The notes under the pieces: generated by a model
Databases searched by the model: none
Seen by the model: only the letters and a program-made list of their open reading frames with translations
What the model was told of the DNA's origin: nothing
Program-made: the position numbers and the translations under genes
Assembly: GCA_023667225.1 (NCBI GenBank)
Contig: JAMPAN010000001.1
Location: 586,633-650,632, forward strand
From: Oxalobacter formigenes
GTDB lineage: Bacteria; Pseudomonadota; Gammaproteobacteria; Burkholderiales; Burkholderiaceae_D
Direction: 5' to 3'
Length of the DNA stretch: 64,000 bases
Part shown: positions 38,155 to 48,433 of the stretch, one piece after another
Layout of the letters: each line of letters opens with the position of its first letter
Position numbering within the stretch: the first letter of the stretch is position 1

Positions 38155-38946
38155 TCAGTCCTCCGCTACTTTCTGCTTTTTCCCGTGCACTTCATTTTCC
38201 CGCGCAACCCGCTCGTCTCTTTTTGCTTGTGTTTCAGCTTTTCTGCGTACAACATCTTCCTGTCTTTTTTCTGCTTCCAGCTGTTTTGATTCATAATCCC
38301 GCACATTTTTAGCACGTTCTGCCGGTGTTAAAACAGTATTCGGGTTTTTCAGGCGACTGGGCGGACTGACGGTATAACTTCCTTCTTCAATTTTAGGCGG
38401 AGAGGCCTCATCACGAGCATGGATATCAGCATAACGCGCAGTTTTCTCTGTCTTTTCCACAGCTTCATCCTTTGTATAGTGCGCCTCTTTTTCTTCATAA
38501 CGCCTGCGTGAGGCTTCTCTTTCCAATTTATTACTCTTTTCTTCCTGCTGTGCATCAACCAGTGCCTGATCGCGCAAACGAACCTTCTCGCTTCGTTTAA
38601 AACGATCAGCCTCAATAGAAAGGGGATTTAAGGCTGCGCGATTTTGCCTGAAACGCAAACGTGCCTCATCATAGCAAGCAGACACCAGAAATTTCTGATG
38701 ACACGCATCCATCTCCTGCCCCAGGTGATATTCCAGCACCTGATTCTCGTATGAAACGGCATCCAGCGCCTCATCCGCTTCTTCAACGGAATTAATTGTT
38801 CCGGCAGGAAACGCCTCCAGCAAAGCTTTTACCCCGGGAAACAGTACTGTCTCCTTTTCAGAATACGCGCACCCCTGCATGAAACCGAACGCCAGCATCC
38901 CGACAGAAATCGATAAACAATATAACCGTTTTTTCCCGGCTACCAT
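38155..38946 (-). CDS. Coiled-coil lipoprotein, unrecognised
   Basis: A 263-residue protein with a lipoprotein signal peptide (lipobox MQGC, Cys about residue 26). The N-terminal third has a helical region with two cysteines (MDACHQKFLVSACYDEARLR); the rest is very rich in Glu, Lys, Arg and Ala and should form a long coiled coil or extended arm (EEKSNKLEREASRRRYEEKE; KQLEAEKRQEDVVRRKAETQ). I do not recognise a family; a structural role between membranes is possible. It is followed by the Sel1 gene on the same strand. Confidence 0.7.
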   Translation of the reverse strand: MVAGKKRLYCLSISVGMLAFGFMQGCAYSEKETVLFPGVKALLEAFPAGTINSVEEADEALDAVSYENQVLEYHLGQEMDACHQKFLVSACYDEARLRFRQNRAALNPLSIEADRFKRSEKVRLRDQALVDAQQEEKSNKLEREASRRRYEEKEAHYTKDEAVEKTEKTARYADIHARDEASPPKIEEGSYTVSPPSRLKNPNTVLTPAERAKNVRDYESKQLEAEKRQEDVVRRKAETQAKRDERVARENEVHGKKQKVAED

Positions 38947-38980
38947 GAACTTATGCCTTTTACAAAATTTGTTTCTTTTC

Positions 38981-40408
38981 CTAATAATTCAGGCAACGCC
39001 CATGGGCTGCCATTGCTGCCTCGCGCACTGTCTCGGATAAAGTAGGATGAGCATGGCATATACGCGAAATATCTTCAGAAGAAGCCCTAAAAGTCATGGC
39101 CAACATCACTTCAGCCATCAATTCCGACACGAGAGGACCAATCATATGAACTCCCAGCACTTCATCCGTATGGGCATCAGATAAAATCTTTATCCATCCC
39201 TCTGTATCATTCATGGCACGCGCCCGACCATTTGCTCGGAATGGAAAAGTTCCTGCACAAAACTCACGGCCAGCTGCTTCCAGCTCCTGCTCTGTCTTGC
39301 CTACCCAGGCAATTTCAGGGTGGGTATAAACGACAGACGGGATCATTGTATAATCCACTTCCCCGTATTTTCCTGCGATCCGGTCTGCAACAGCCACACC
39401 TTCTTCCTGTGCCTTGTGCGCCAGCATGGGCCCTCTGACTACATCGCCGATAGCCCAGACATTCGGCAAATTTGTCCGGCATTGGTTATCCACCACAATA
39501 AAACCCTGCTGATCCAGATTAAGACCAATTCTGTCTGCACCCAGCCCCGAAGTATAGGGAACACGGCCAATCGCAACAATTAATCGATCAAAAAACATTT
39601 TCTGGCGTGTGCCATCCGCATCATCATATTCGACAAGTACGCCATCTGCATCAGGCTGCACGGTTTGCACACCTACGTTTGTTCTGATATCCAGCCCGCT
39701 GCTACGCAAGTATTTGAGTGCTTCGCTGGCAACCTGCCGGTCAGCTGCCCCCAGTAGAGCCAGTTGCGATTCAAGCAAAGTAACATTTGCCCCCAGCCGG
39801 TGCCAGACAGATCCCAGCTCCAGCCCAACAATGCCCGCACCGATTACCCCCAGTCTTTGGGGAACAGATTCCATTGCCAGTGCGCCAGTATTGGAAAGAA
39901 CACGTTTTTCATCAAATGCCAGTCCGGGAAAAGGACGGGGAAGAGAACCTGTCGCAATAATAATATGGCGGCATATCAGGTACTGCTCTTCCAGACCTGT
40001 AATTTTCAGCCTGTATCCCTCTGGCACTTTCTCTTCAAAAGCAGCAGTGCCATGATAGAAACTGACACCGTTTTTCCGGAAAAGAAAAAGGATACCTTCA
40101 TTTGTTTTGGCAACAATTTCATCTTTCCTTCCCATCATCCGGTTAAGATTCAGGGCGACACCTTTTACTTCAATTCCATGCAAATCCGCTCTGTTGCGAA
40201 TCATGTCAAAATGAGCGGAAGAATCCAAAAGCGCCTTGGACGGGATACAGCCAACATTGCCGCAAGTTCCCCCGGGAGCAGCTTCTCCTGCATGACGGCT
40301 CCATTTATCAATACAGGCAACATTCAGGCCAAGTTGTGCCGCCCTGATAGCGGCAGAATATCCCCCTGGCCCGGCACCGATAACACCAACATCAAACAGA
40401 ATGCTCAT
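38981..40408 (-). CDS. lpd: Dihydrolipoyl dehydrogenase (E3)
   Basis: A 475-residue FAD disulfide oxidoreductase that re-oxidises dihydrolipoamide with NAD+. FAD motif GVIGAGPGGYSAAI, redox pair Cys49-Cys54 in GGTCGNVGCIPSKALL, second NAD motif GVIGAGIVGLELGSVW, and C-terminal HAHPTLSE with the catalytic His. Last gene of the sucA-odhB-lpd operon, 28 bases after odhB. Confidence 0.96.
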   Translation of the reverse strand: MSILFDVGVIGAGPGGYSAAIRAAQLGLNVACIDKWSRHAGEAAPGGTCGNVGCIPSKALLDSSAHFDMIRNRADLHGIEVKGVALNLNRMMGRKDEIVAKTNEGILFLFRKNGVSFYHGTAAFEEKVPEGYRLKITGLEEQYLICRHIIIATGSLPRPFPGLAFDEKRVLSNTGALAMESVPQRLGVIGAGIVGLELGSVWHRLGANVTLLESQLALLGAADRQVASEALKYLRSSGLDIRTNVGVQTVQPDADGVLVEYDDADGTRQKMFFDRLIVAIGRVPYTSGLGADRIGLNLDQQGFIVVDNQCRTNLPNVWAIGDVVRGPMLAHKAQEEGVAVADRIAGKYGEVDYTMIPSVVYTHPEIAWVGKTEQELEAAGREFCAGTFPFRANGRARAMNDTEGWIKILSDAHTDEVLGVHMIGPLVSELMAEVMLAMTFRASSEDISRICHAHPTLSETVREAAMAAHGRCLNY

Positions 40409-40436
40409 AGCATCCTCCTATAATGGTTATGCCAAC

Positions 40437-41717
40437 TTATAAATCCAGAAGCAAGCGGGACGGTTCTTCCAGATTTTCCTTAATTGCTACCAGTGCCTGC
40501 ACAGCTTCGCTGCCATCAATAAGACGATGGTCATAGGAAAGCGCCAGATAATTCATCGGACGGATCACAATTTGCCCATCTTCCACAACCGGCCTTTCCC
40601 GTGTGGCGTGAATACCCAAAATAGCGGATTGCGGCGGATTGATAATCGGCGTGGACATCATGGAACCAAAGACCCCGCCATTTGAAATGGAAAAAGTGCC
40701 TCCCGTCAGATCTTCCAGCGTCAGCAACCCTTCTTTGGCACGTGCGCTGAATTCGGTTATTCTTTTTTCAATATCTGCCAGCGACATCAAATCCACATCG
40801 CGCATAATGGGCACAACCAGACCACGCGGCGAACTGATGGCAATACCGATATCAAAATAACCGTGATAAACAATATCATTTCCGTCTATGGAAGCATTGA
40901 TAACTGGAAACTTTTTGAGCGCTGCCACAGCAGCCTTCATAAAAAATGACATGAGGCCAAGGCGCACGCCATGCTCTTCTTCAAATTCCTTGCCAAGCTT
41001 TCGCCGGATATCCAGCACAGGTTGCATATTAACTTCATTGAAAGTCGTCAGCGTTGCATTAGTTAATTGCGACTGGATAAGACGTTCAGCAATGCGCGCA
41101 CGTAACCGGCTCATGGGGACACGGTTCTCTGGACGATTGCCGGAAGAAGCACTGGGCATAAAACTGGATGGCGGCGAATATGGCACAGATTGCAATGACT
41201 GCGGAGAAGAAACCGTATTCCCTACATCTGGCCCTATTTCCATCGCCCGCAATACATCCTCTTTCAGAATACGCCCACCTTTTCCGGTGCCTTTTACATC
41301 GGCACATTCCAAATCATTTTCTGCCATCAAGCGGGCAGCAGAAGGCATCACAATTCCCGCAGGATGAGCAGATTCATCAAAAAAAGACGGATTGGCTGAG
41401 GTAACAGCAGATGAAGAAGACTCATGCCTGCTTTTTTCCTCACTGCCTGTTTCGGATGGACGCTCAACTGCCACGGCATCAGTATCAACCCGTGCAATAA
41501 CTTCCCCTCCCCTGACCATTGCCCCCGCCTCTTTCAATATCTCTGTCAGGACGCCTTTGCCAGGACAAGGCAACTCCAACACAACCTTGTCTGTTTCTAT
41601 ATCAACCAGATTCTCATCCTGTTCCACCATCTCGCCTGTTTTTTTGTGCCATGTCAGCAAGGCAGCTTCCGTTACAGATTCGGACAGCTGCGGAACTTTT
41701 ACATCCAAAACAGCCAT
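40437..41717 (-). CDS. odhB: 2-oxoglutarate dehydrogenase E2 (dihydrolipoamide succinyltransferase)
   Basis: A 426-residue E2. Lipoyl domain with Lys44 in [10 protein letters not shown], a Ser/Glu-rich linker, an E3-binding domain ([20 protein letters not shown] ... [14 protein letters not shown]), another flexible linker, and the catalytic core with [15 protein letters not shown]. It forms the core to which SucA and Lpd attach. Also called sucB. Flanked by sucA (47 bases) and lpd on the same strand. Confidence 0.95.
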   Translation of the reverse strand: MAVLDVKVPQLSESVTEAALLTWHKKTGEMVEQDENLVDIETDKVVLELPCPGKGVLTEILKEAGAMVRGGEVIARVDTDAVAVERPSETGSEEKSRHESSSSAVTSANPSFFDESAHPAGIVMPSAARLMAENDLECADVKGTGKGGRILKEDVLRAMEIGPDVGNTVSSPQSLQSVPYSPPSSFMPSASSGNRPENRVPMSRLRARIAERLIQSQLTNATLTTFNEVNMQPVLDIRRKLGKEFEEEHGVRLGLMSFFMKAAVAALKKFPVINASIDGNDIVYHGYFDIGIAISSPRGLVVPIMRDVDLMSLADIEKRITEFSARAKEGLLTLEDLTGGTFSISNGGVFGSMMSTPIINPPQSAILGIHATRERPVVEDGQIVIRPMNYLALSYDHRLIDGSEAVQALVAIKENLEEPSRLLLDL

Positions 41718-41764
41718 ATATACTTCTCCCTTAATTGGATCACGATTGCAAGTTAATCATATCG

Positions 41765-44614
41765 TTACCGGACGATGCTCTCCTGCATCTGCGAAAACGC
41801 AGCATCAAGCAGCGCTCTTTGCTGTTCCAGATGCAGATCAAAATAACCAACTGCCGGAGAAGAGCTGGCCGGCCTGCTGGCAACAGATAGTTTTTGCCCC
41901 GTCTGCATACCTGCCAGCAAACTGGGATGGATTTGCAGCCAGGCTCCCTGGTTTTTCGGCTCATCCTGTACCCACATTACTTCCGTACAGGCAGGAAAAC
42001 CTTTCAGTGTCTGCATAAACATACCATGCGGGAAAGGATAGAGTTCCTCAATGCGGATAACAGCCATATCCAGCCTGTCCCGCTTTTTACGTTCATTAAC
42101 CAGCTCATAATAAACTTTCCCCGAACAAACAAGAACTCTTACAACATCCTGGCTTCTAACAGCGCTGTCAACCTCTCCTATCAAAGGCTGAAAATGTCCC
42201 CTGGCCAACTCGTCAATATGAGAAGAAGCTTCCTTGTTGCGTAACAGGGATTTAGGCGTCAACAAAATTAACGGTTTCCTGTACATCCTGAGCATTTGAC
42301 GGCGCAAAACATGGAATATCTGCGAAGCACAGGAAGGCTGCACAACCTGAATGTTTTCATCAGCGCACAACTGGAGGTAACGCTCAAGCCGTGCCGAGGA
42401 ATGTTCGGGTCCTTGTCCCTCGTAACCGTGCGGCAACATCATTACCAGACCGGATGCCCTCCCCCATTTAGCTTCCCCGGAGGTAATAAACTGGTCAATA
42501 ACAACCTGAGCGCCATTGGCAAAATCGCCAAACTGCGCTTCCCAAATAGTTAGCGTATTGGGAGCAGCTGTTGAGTACCCATATTCGAAACCCAAAACTG
42601 CTTCTTCTGACAAAACCGAATCAATAACCGTGAACTCTGCCTGATCATCAGACACATGCTGAAGCGGGATATAAGTTCCTGCATCCCATCGTTCACGATT
42701 TTGGTCATGAATAACGGCATGACGATGTACAAAAGTCCCGCGGCCAGAATCCTCGCCGGATAAACGAACAGGAAACCCTGCTGTCACCAGAGAAGCAAAC
42801 GCAAGATGCTCGCCCATTCCCCAGTCCACCTTTTCTTTACCCATTCCCATAGCAAGACGGTCATTGAGCACACGCTCCACCAAAGGATGTACTTTAAAGC
42901 CCTCTGGAACAGACGTAATGCGCTCAGCCAATCGTTTTAACTCTTCCAGCGGCAACGCTGTATCTACCTTATGCTTCCATTTCTTGTTTAGGTATGGCTG
43001 CCACTCTAAAGCAGATCTGCTGATAGCATTGGATATCACAGGATCAATAACCGGCTCGCCAGCATCCATCCTCTCGCGATACTTGACTGCCATAGCCTGG
43101 ACACTCTGTTTAGTTACAATGCCTTGCGAAACCAGTTTCTCAGCATAAATATGAAGCACACCGGGATGCTGATCTACTTTTTTGTACATCAGCGGCTGCG
43201 TCATGGAAGGAGTATCCTGCTCATTGTGTCCAAGTTTCCTGTAACACACCACATCCACTACGACATCTTTTTTGAATGTCATGCGGAAATCCAGCGCAAT
43301 CTGTACCGCAAGAGAAACTGCTTCCGGATCATCTCCATTGACATGCAGAACAGGCGCTTCAATCATTTTTACCACGTCTGTACAATACAGTGTCGAACGG
43401 GAATCACGCGGATCTGATGTTGTAAAACCAATTTGGTTATTAATCACTATATGGAATGTTCCACCTGTGCGGTACCCTCTTGTTTGCGCCAGGTTCAGCG
43501 TTTCCATAACAACACCCTGGCCGACGAAAGCAGCATCGCCATGGATGAGAATAGGCAAAACCTGAGAGCCATCCTCATCCTTTCTGTGCTTCATCCTTGC
43601 TTTGGCGGAACCTTCTACAACCGGATTGACAATCTCAAGATGGGAAGGATTAAAAGCCAGAGAAATATGAACCGGCCCGCCTGGCGTTGAAACATCACGG
43701 ACAAATCCCTGGTGATATTTCACATCGCCGGAACGGGTTTCCATCTCCTGGGTTCCCTCAAACTCCGCAAAAAGATCATGAGGCATTTTCCCCATGATAT
43801 TCATCAATACGTTTAATCTGCCGCGATGCGCCATCCCCAGCACCACTTCCTGGATACCTTGCTCTCCGGCACGCTGGATCGCTTCATCCAGTGCAACAAT
43901 AAAACTTTCACTGCCTTCCAGAGAAAAACGTCGTTGCCCGACATACCGTGTATGCAAATAACGTTCCATTCCTTCTGCTGAAGTTAGTCTTTCAAGAATA
44001 CGGCGTTTTTTATCCGGTAAAAAATGCGGTGTGGACTGGATAGATTCCAGTCTTTCCTGCATCCATCGTTTTTGCGCGTGATCGCTGATATACATAAATT
44101 CCGCGCCTATAGCCCGGCAATAAGTATTTCTTAACATCTGAAGCAGATCACGAAGCGATGCAGTCTCCGGCCCAAAATACGTATTGCTGATATTAAATGC
44201 CAAATCCATATCTGCATCGGTGAAGCCGTAAAAGGCAGGATCCAACTCTGGAATAGCAGGACGTTCTCGCCGTTGGAGCGGATCCAGGTTCGCCCACAGC
44301 GTTCCCTGGAAACGATAAGCTGCTGTCATTTGCTGTGCAGCAATACGTTTTTTTTCCAGCTCGGCACTGGTTGAAGGCTGTAGTGCACGGTAAGGTTGCC
44401 GCGCTCGCTCCGAAAATGCCGAAACAATGGGGGCATGCCGGACATCCGCCCGTTCGCTGCCGTCCACCGCCGGCATATTCTGCATAGAATTAAAATAATC
44501 CCGCCAGTTTTCCGGCACAGAACCTGGATTATCAAGGTACGCTTCATAAAGCTCCTCAATATAAGGCGCATTGCCTGCAAACAGGTAAGTATTTTCTTCG
44601 TAACTTGGTTTCAT
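41765..44614 (-). CDS. sucA: 2-oxoglutarate dehydrogenase E1
   Basis: A 949-residue thiamine-diphosphate enzyme decarboxylating 2-oxoglutarate. Diagnostic blocks: GMAHRGRLNVLMNIMGK, YHQGFVRDV, LAFNPSHLEIVNPVVEGSA, HGDAAFVGQGVVMETLNLAQ (ThDP site), RKLGHNEQDTPSMTQP and VMMLPHGYEGQGPEHSSAR. The ATG at 44614 starts MKPSYEENTYLF; the upstream 16 codons do not resemble the family. First gene of the operon. Confidence 0.96.
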   Translation of the reverse strand: MKPSYEENTYLFAGNAPYIEELYEAYLDNPGSVPENWRDYFNSMQNMPAVDGSERADVRHAPIVSAFSERARQPYRALQPSTSAELEKKRIAAQQMTAAYRFQGTLWANLDPLQRRERPAIPELDPAFYGFTDADMDLAFNISNTYFGPETASLRDLLQMLRNTYCRAIGAEFMYISDHAQKRWMQERLESIQSTPHFLPDKKRRILERLTSAEGMERYLHTRYVGQRRFSLEGSESFIVALDEAIQRAGEQGIQEVVLGMAHRGRLNVLMNIMGKMPHDLFAEFEGTQEMETRSGDVKYHQGFVRDVSTPGGPVHISLAFNPSHLEIVNPVVEGSAKARMKHRKDEDGSQVLPILIHGDAAFVGQGVVMETLNLAQTRGYRTGGTFHIVINNQIGFTTSDPRDSRSTLYCTDVVKMIEAPVLHVNGDDPEAVSLAVQIALDFRMTFKKDVVVDVVCYRKLGHNEQDTPSMTQPLMYKKVDQHPGVLHIYAEKLVSQGIVTKQSVQAMAVKYRERMDAGEPVIDPVISNAISRSALEWQPYLNKKWKHKVDTALPLEELKRLAERITSVPEGFKVHPLVERVLNDRLAMGMGKEKVDWGMGEHLAFASLVTAGFPVRLSGEDSGRGTFVHRHAVIHDQNRERWDAGTYIPLQHVSDDQAEFTVIDSVLSEEAVLGFEYGYSTAAPNTLTIWEAQFGDFANGAQVVIDQFITSGEAKWGRASGLVMMLPHGYEGQGPEHSSARLERYLQLCADENIQVVQPSCASQIFHVLRRQMLRMYRKPLILLTPKSLLRNKEASSHIDELARGHFQPLIGEVDSAVRSQDVVRVLVCSGKVYYELVNERKKRDRLDMAVIRIEELYPFPHGMFMQTLKGFPACTEVMWVQDEPKNQGAWLQIHPSLLAGMQTGQKLSVASRPASSSPAVGYFDLHLEQQRALLDAAFSQMQESIVR

Positions 44615-45144
44615 CACGTGACCTGACCCTTTCCGCCTCTGCCATCTGAAGAATCTACGCATTAGAAACCCCAGACAGAATCAGCCCGTGTTAAAGGTAC
44701 CCGCCGGCATTTTTATTTCTGCCGGTACAAAACAGCATTTATGCCTTTTTACAGCATACCGTAAGTGACTCCCCGGTTATGGAAATTATACACGAACACA
44801 CATAAATTGCAGGCTGCCTGACTTCCTATGCACATTTTCGCATACTCGTATTCATCTGCTTTGAAAACAAACAAAAAAGCCACACATTTTTGAGTATTGG
44901 CATATTTGAATAAAAAATTAATAACCTGGTTACATTTACCAGTAGCAAAACGACATAGATGAATAAATATTGATGCAATCGGCCTAACCATATAATTTTC
45001 TGCCAATCAAAACTCAAACTATCATGACCAATTTATTTTTACTTCGCCAGATTGGGTACCATGCAAATTTAGTCAAAACAAAGCAACGTTTTGGCAAGAT
45101 GCTATATTTTCTGGAAATATTATAGTAGCTAACAGGAGGTAATC
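44615..45144. other. Intergenic region between sucA and the nifU remnant
   Basis: About 530 AT-rich bases between divergent genes. I see no supportable gene; minus-strand frames of 63-85 codons lack ribosome sites. The sucA promoter must lie here. A small hairpin (CCGGCA / TGCCGG) sits near 44712-44734. AACAGGAGGTAATC directly before 45145 is a textbook ribosome site left from nifU. Confidence 0.5.
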
Positions 45145-45718
45145 ATGTGGGATTATACAGAACATGGGCATGATCATTTTTTACATCCGCGCAATGCCGG
45201 ATCACTACCTGATGCCAATGCTATAGGCGAAGCGGGCAACTTGGCTTGTTGAGATGCGCTCAAACCATATTTCAAAAATCAACGAAAAAGGCATTATTGA
45301 AGACGCCGGTTTTGAGACCTTTGGATGAGCCAATACTATTGTTTCCAGTTCAGTTCTCATGAGTATGATTAAGGGCATAAGCGTTGATAAAGCACTTAAA
45401 CCAAACAATCAGGAGATAGCAAAAACTGGATGGTCTGCCCAGTCAAAAAATGTACTGTTTGTCATAGGATAGGAAGAACCGGAAGCTGCCACAAGGCAAT
45501 GGAAAGGCGAAACGCCAGTACCTCATGCCCAAAAGAGCAGCGAACTGATCTGCAAATGTTTGGGCATAACAGATGAACAAATAAAGGGCTATCCGTGAAA
45601 ATAGTCTACAAACAGTAGAAGAAGCTACCAACTATACTAAAGCTGGCGGAGCATGCGGTTCTTGTCTGAACCAGACAGCTGAAATTTTGCAAACTGAATT
45701 AAAACAGAATGCCCCAAA
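45145..45718 (+). pseudogene. nifU-type Fe-S scaffold gene, decayed
   Basis: A perfect AGGAGGT ribosome site precedes an ATG and [20 protein letters not shown] ... GEAGNLAC, the start of NifU. Then TGA (45250-45252) replaces the Gly after the first scaffold Cys. The frame shifts at an A-run near 45273-45278 and continues FKINEKGIIEDAGFETFG, where TGA (45326-45328) replaces the second scaffold Cys. SSSVLMSMIKGISVDKALK follows. The LGGLP...CSV region is lost, and after further stops the [2Fe-2S] domain remains (ELICKCLGITDEQIK, KAGGACGSCLNQ). The C-terminal Nfu domain is gone. The protein would have been the scaffold of a NIF-type Fe-S assembly system. Confidence 0.85.
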
Positions 45719-46234
45719 GGTATAGGCTATCTATACGTACGCAAAAGTGTTGGTTTCAACCTCTTTTACACGTTGACCATCAAGAAGGAGAACGACTAGC
45801 CGGCACCGAAAATGTACCCTGCATCATCGGATTTGGTATAGCGGCCGAATTGGCTCAAAAACATATCGGAGAAGAAAAAACCAAGGCAGCTGCTCTGCGA
45901 GATAAATTGTGAAAAGGTCTGCCTGAACGGATTCCCAACAGCATTGTTAATGGCGATGTTAAATCCAGATTGTCCAACACAAGCAATATTTCTTTTAAAA
46001 ATGCAGAAGACGAAGCAATCCTGATCATGCTGGACAGACTGGGGGTTTGCGCTGATCCAGGTTCTGCCTGTACGTTAGGCAGTCTGGAACTTTCGTATAG
46101 GGAAATGAATATATCTTTTAATTATGCACACGGTTCAATAAGACTTTCTCTTTCACGTTACAACACGGAAGAAGAAATTGACTATGTTCTCGAATATAAT
46201 TGAAACCCTGCGGAAGCTTTCACCATTTAAATAA
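45719..46234 (+). pseudogene. nifS-type cysteine desulfurase, 3' half only, decayed
   Basis: Directly after the nifU remnant, sequence of the C-terminal half of NifS begins: PKGIGYLYVRKSVGFN, then (shifted frame) HQEGERLAGTENV, IIGFGIAAELAQKHIGEE, ERIPNSIVNGDVKSRLSNTS, LDRLGVCADPGSACTLGSLE with the catalytic-loop Cys, and AHGSIRLSLSRYNTEEEIDY. The last residues ETLRKLSPFK lie in another frame and end at TAA 46232-46234. The N-terminal half with the PLP lysine is absent, so one deletion removed the end of nifU and the first half of nifS. At least two frameshifts and one internal stop are present. Confidence 0.85.
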
Positions 46235-46329
46235 AAATATGGATATGGCTGAAGCCTTTATACTGTTCAAGATAGAGGTAACTCTTTTATTATAATACCT
46301 CATGCTTCTTCCAGAATGATGGCATCAAC

Positions 46330-46596
46330 CTATTGGCAACTGCATACTGATGAACAACTACAATTGCTTGCAGATAAACCCGCCTGCGCAGATTCACATA
46401 ATATCAACCACTCTCTAAGCACTTCCCTGCCAGGAACAGCTCCAGCAATCATCACCTTACCATTAATAACTACAGCTGGTATGGAGATAATACCTAATGA
46501 CATCATTTCCTTGAGATCAAACAACTTCTCTACTGTCGCCCTGCTATCTGTTTCCGTGCATTTTATGCAACCAGAGCCAAATATTTTAATATGAAT
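46330..46596 (-). pseudogene. Small thioredoxin-like gene, degenerate
   Basis: Encodes HIKIFGSGCIKCTETDSRAT followed by VEKLFDLKEMMSLGIISIPA, VVINGKVMIAGAVPG and a cysteine-rich tail (NCSCSSVCSC). This is the redox protein (glutaredoxin-like, CxxC) that commonly accompanies ArsP-type permeases. The expected start codon before HIKIF reads ATT (46596-46594), and about 17 residues between CIKC and DLKEM are missing relative to the family. So it has probably lost its start and part of the fold. Same strand as the broken permease and the arsR gene. Confidence 0.6.
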
Positions 46597-46808
46597 TACT
46601 TTCCACTTTTTATAAACGAATGAATAATATATCAGGCTATTATTAGCACTCAATAAATAACCATCAGCAATGATAAAATCATATGAGATTCATATAGAAA
46701 ACCGCGCAAAATTACTCAATAAAGCTTGTTCCTCCACCCCCCATTATAAACACCATAAATGCCTGAATAAAAATATTGCAAATTCAGGCAAGATAAGGAG
46801 CACAAATA

Positions 46809-47840
46809 TTAAATAGATAACCCACAAGCGTAAAAAATGAAGACTGCTTGAAGACGAAACGTCATAATTTGTCGAAGCAATATAACCTCAGGTATGCTTG
46901 CTGCAACAGCACTCATACAGAAAGCCAGAGTTGTACCAATAGGTAGTCCCTTAAGCAATAGGCTTCCCATGATGGGAACAATACCTGTTACATTGGAATA
47001 AATAGGAATAGCCATAAAAACAGCAGTGGGAACTGTCAACCATCCATCATTGCCAAAATGCGTTGCAAACCAGTTATCTGGTACAAAATTATGAAGTACT
47101 GCCCCTATCCCGACACCCAAATAACCCATTTCCAAATCCGCATAAAAATGGACTGCATCTCCTTCAAGGAAAAAGTATGGCGCTGGTATACTGTAAGTTT
47201 CTGCAGCTCTCTATTTTTATTCACTTCTCCAGAAAAAGGGGAATGATGCATAGCATCAAGTACAAACGATTGTAGCCAGCGCTCCGCTTTTACAGCATCC
47301 ATAAAAAATCCGCCGATTATACCGGCCTACGCCAGCTGTCACATAAATAACGGTAAACTTCCAGCCCATCAGCTCCCACAAAAGTATAACTGCTATCTCA
47401 TTGATAATAGGCGAGGTAATAAGAAAAGCCATGACTATGCCAAACGAAATTTTGGCAGTGGTAAATCCCAGAAAGAGCGGTATGCTTGAACAGGAACAAA
47501 ATGGTGTTATAGAACCGAATACTGCCCCAAGAAAATAGCAAATCCCCCGTTTCTTGCCATCCAGATAATCTCTCACTCTCTCCATATTTAAAGAAGCACG
47601 AAACCACACTATGACACAAATGAGCACAAAGAGGAGAAGCAAAATTTTTACTGTATCATAAATAAAAAACTCGATTGCTTGTCCGACAAGCGAATTAAGT
47701 TCAAACTTCAAAATACCAAATACTACCCAACTAGATACTGGTTCAATAGCAATATAGCTAACTACTCATACTATAGCAATAATAGCCAATCCCAAGAAAT
47801 ACATGAGTTTCCAGCTTGTCGTCTGTCATCATAACCTCTA
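46809..47840 (-). pseudogene. ArsP-like (DUF318) permease gene, broken in several frames
   Basis: Pieces of one permease lie in successive frames: WKLMYFLGLAIIAIV, then TGA (47766-47768), then VVSYIAIEPVSSWVVFGILK, ELNSLVGQAIEFFIYDTVKI, FGSITPFCSCSSIPLFLGFT, GWKFTVIYVTAGVG; next frame MDAVKAERWLQSFVLDAMHH; next frame GIGAVLHNFVPDNWFATHFG and GIVPIMGSLLLKGLPIGTTL. At least two frameshifts and one nonsense codon are visible, and the tail (LVGYLFN) is in yet another frame. The CSCSS motif is typical of this permease family, some of which export organoarsenicals. Confidence 0.82.
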
Positions 47841-48025
47841 TATTTTTCTACCAACAAGACTTCCACAAAATTAGTGTACTTTGGGTATATCAACTTATCT
47901 TTTTACCTGTCGTTCCACTCAAAAAGATATCCAGAGAAATATCCAAAATTACAATGTTTTTCATAAGATAGTCATACCGCCTGCTCTACATTCAGCGGAA
48001 TGCAAAACCACACAATCACACCTTA

Positions 48026-48397
48026 TCAATGTTCCTGCTTCTCTTTATGACAAGCAGGCAGGAAGACCGGTACAACGCCGCTTTCTTCACGATATGTCCG
48101 GCATGACTCAGCATTGCCTGAGCAACATTCAGCTGTCAGGTAAGCAATTGTTTCCAGCATCAATGGAATATTGGCCTTATACCGCATATTTCGGCCCTCA
48201 CGTTCCATGCCGGCAAGTCCGCTATGAACAATGTTTTTCAAATGAAAAGACAGATTGGTCTTGGGGATATCCAGCATCTGAGCAATTTCCCCTGCTACCA
48301 GGCCATTAGGCGCATATTTGACCAGTAAACGAAAGACAGCCAGCCGTACTTCGGAAGTAAGCACCTCAAAAATAGCCACTGCAGTTTTTGTTTCCAT
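48026..48397 (-). CDS. ArsR-family repressor
   Basis: A 123-residue winged-helix regulator: LTSEVRLAVFRLLVKYAPNG, LVAGEIAQMLDIPKTNLSFH, LKNIVHSGLAGMEREGRNMR. The C-terminal tail has several cysteines (ECCSGNAESCRTY, PACHKEK) that could bind arsenite or another metal. The ATG at 48397 directly abuts a 36-bp palindrome. The frame is intact although the permease and thioredoxin genes it presumably controlled are ruined. Confidence 0.88.
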   Translation of the reverse strand: METKTAVAIFEVLTSEVRLAVFRLLVKYAPNGLVAGEIAQMLDIPKTNLSFHLKNIVHSGLAGMEREGRNMRYKANIPLMLETIAYLTAECCSGNAESCRTYREESGVVPVFLPACHKEKQEH

Positions 48398-48433
48398 AAT
48401 ACAATTATTCAATAAATATTGAATAATTGTATT
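48398..48433. promoter_or_regulatory. 36-bp perfect palindrome, probable ArsR operator
   Basis: Arms AATACAATTATTCAAT (48398-48413) and ATTGAATAATTGTATT (48418-48433) are exact reverse complements around AAAT. The core TTCAATAAATATTGAA resembles ArsR/SmtB operators. It ends at the base before the arsR start codon, so the repressor would cover its own initiation region. Confidence 0.75.

Noticed and set aside
45250..45328. In-frame UGA at a conserved cysteine of the nifU remnant as possible selenocysteine
   Set aside because: A second UGA replaces a glycine, there are TAG stops, frameshifts and large deletions, and no SECIS-like hairpin is evident after the UGA. Decay explains all of it.
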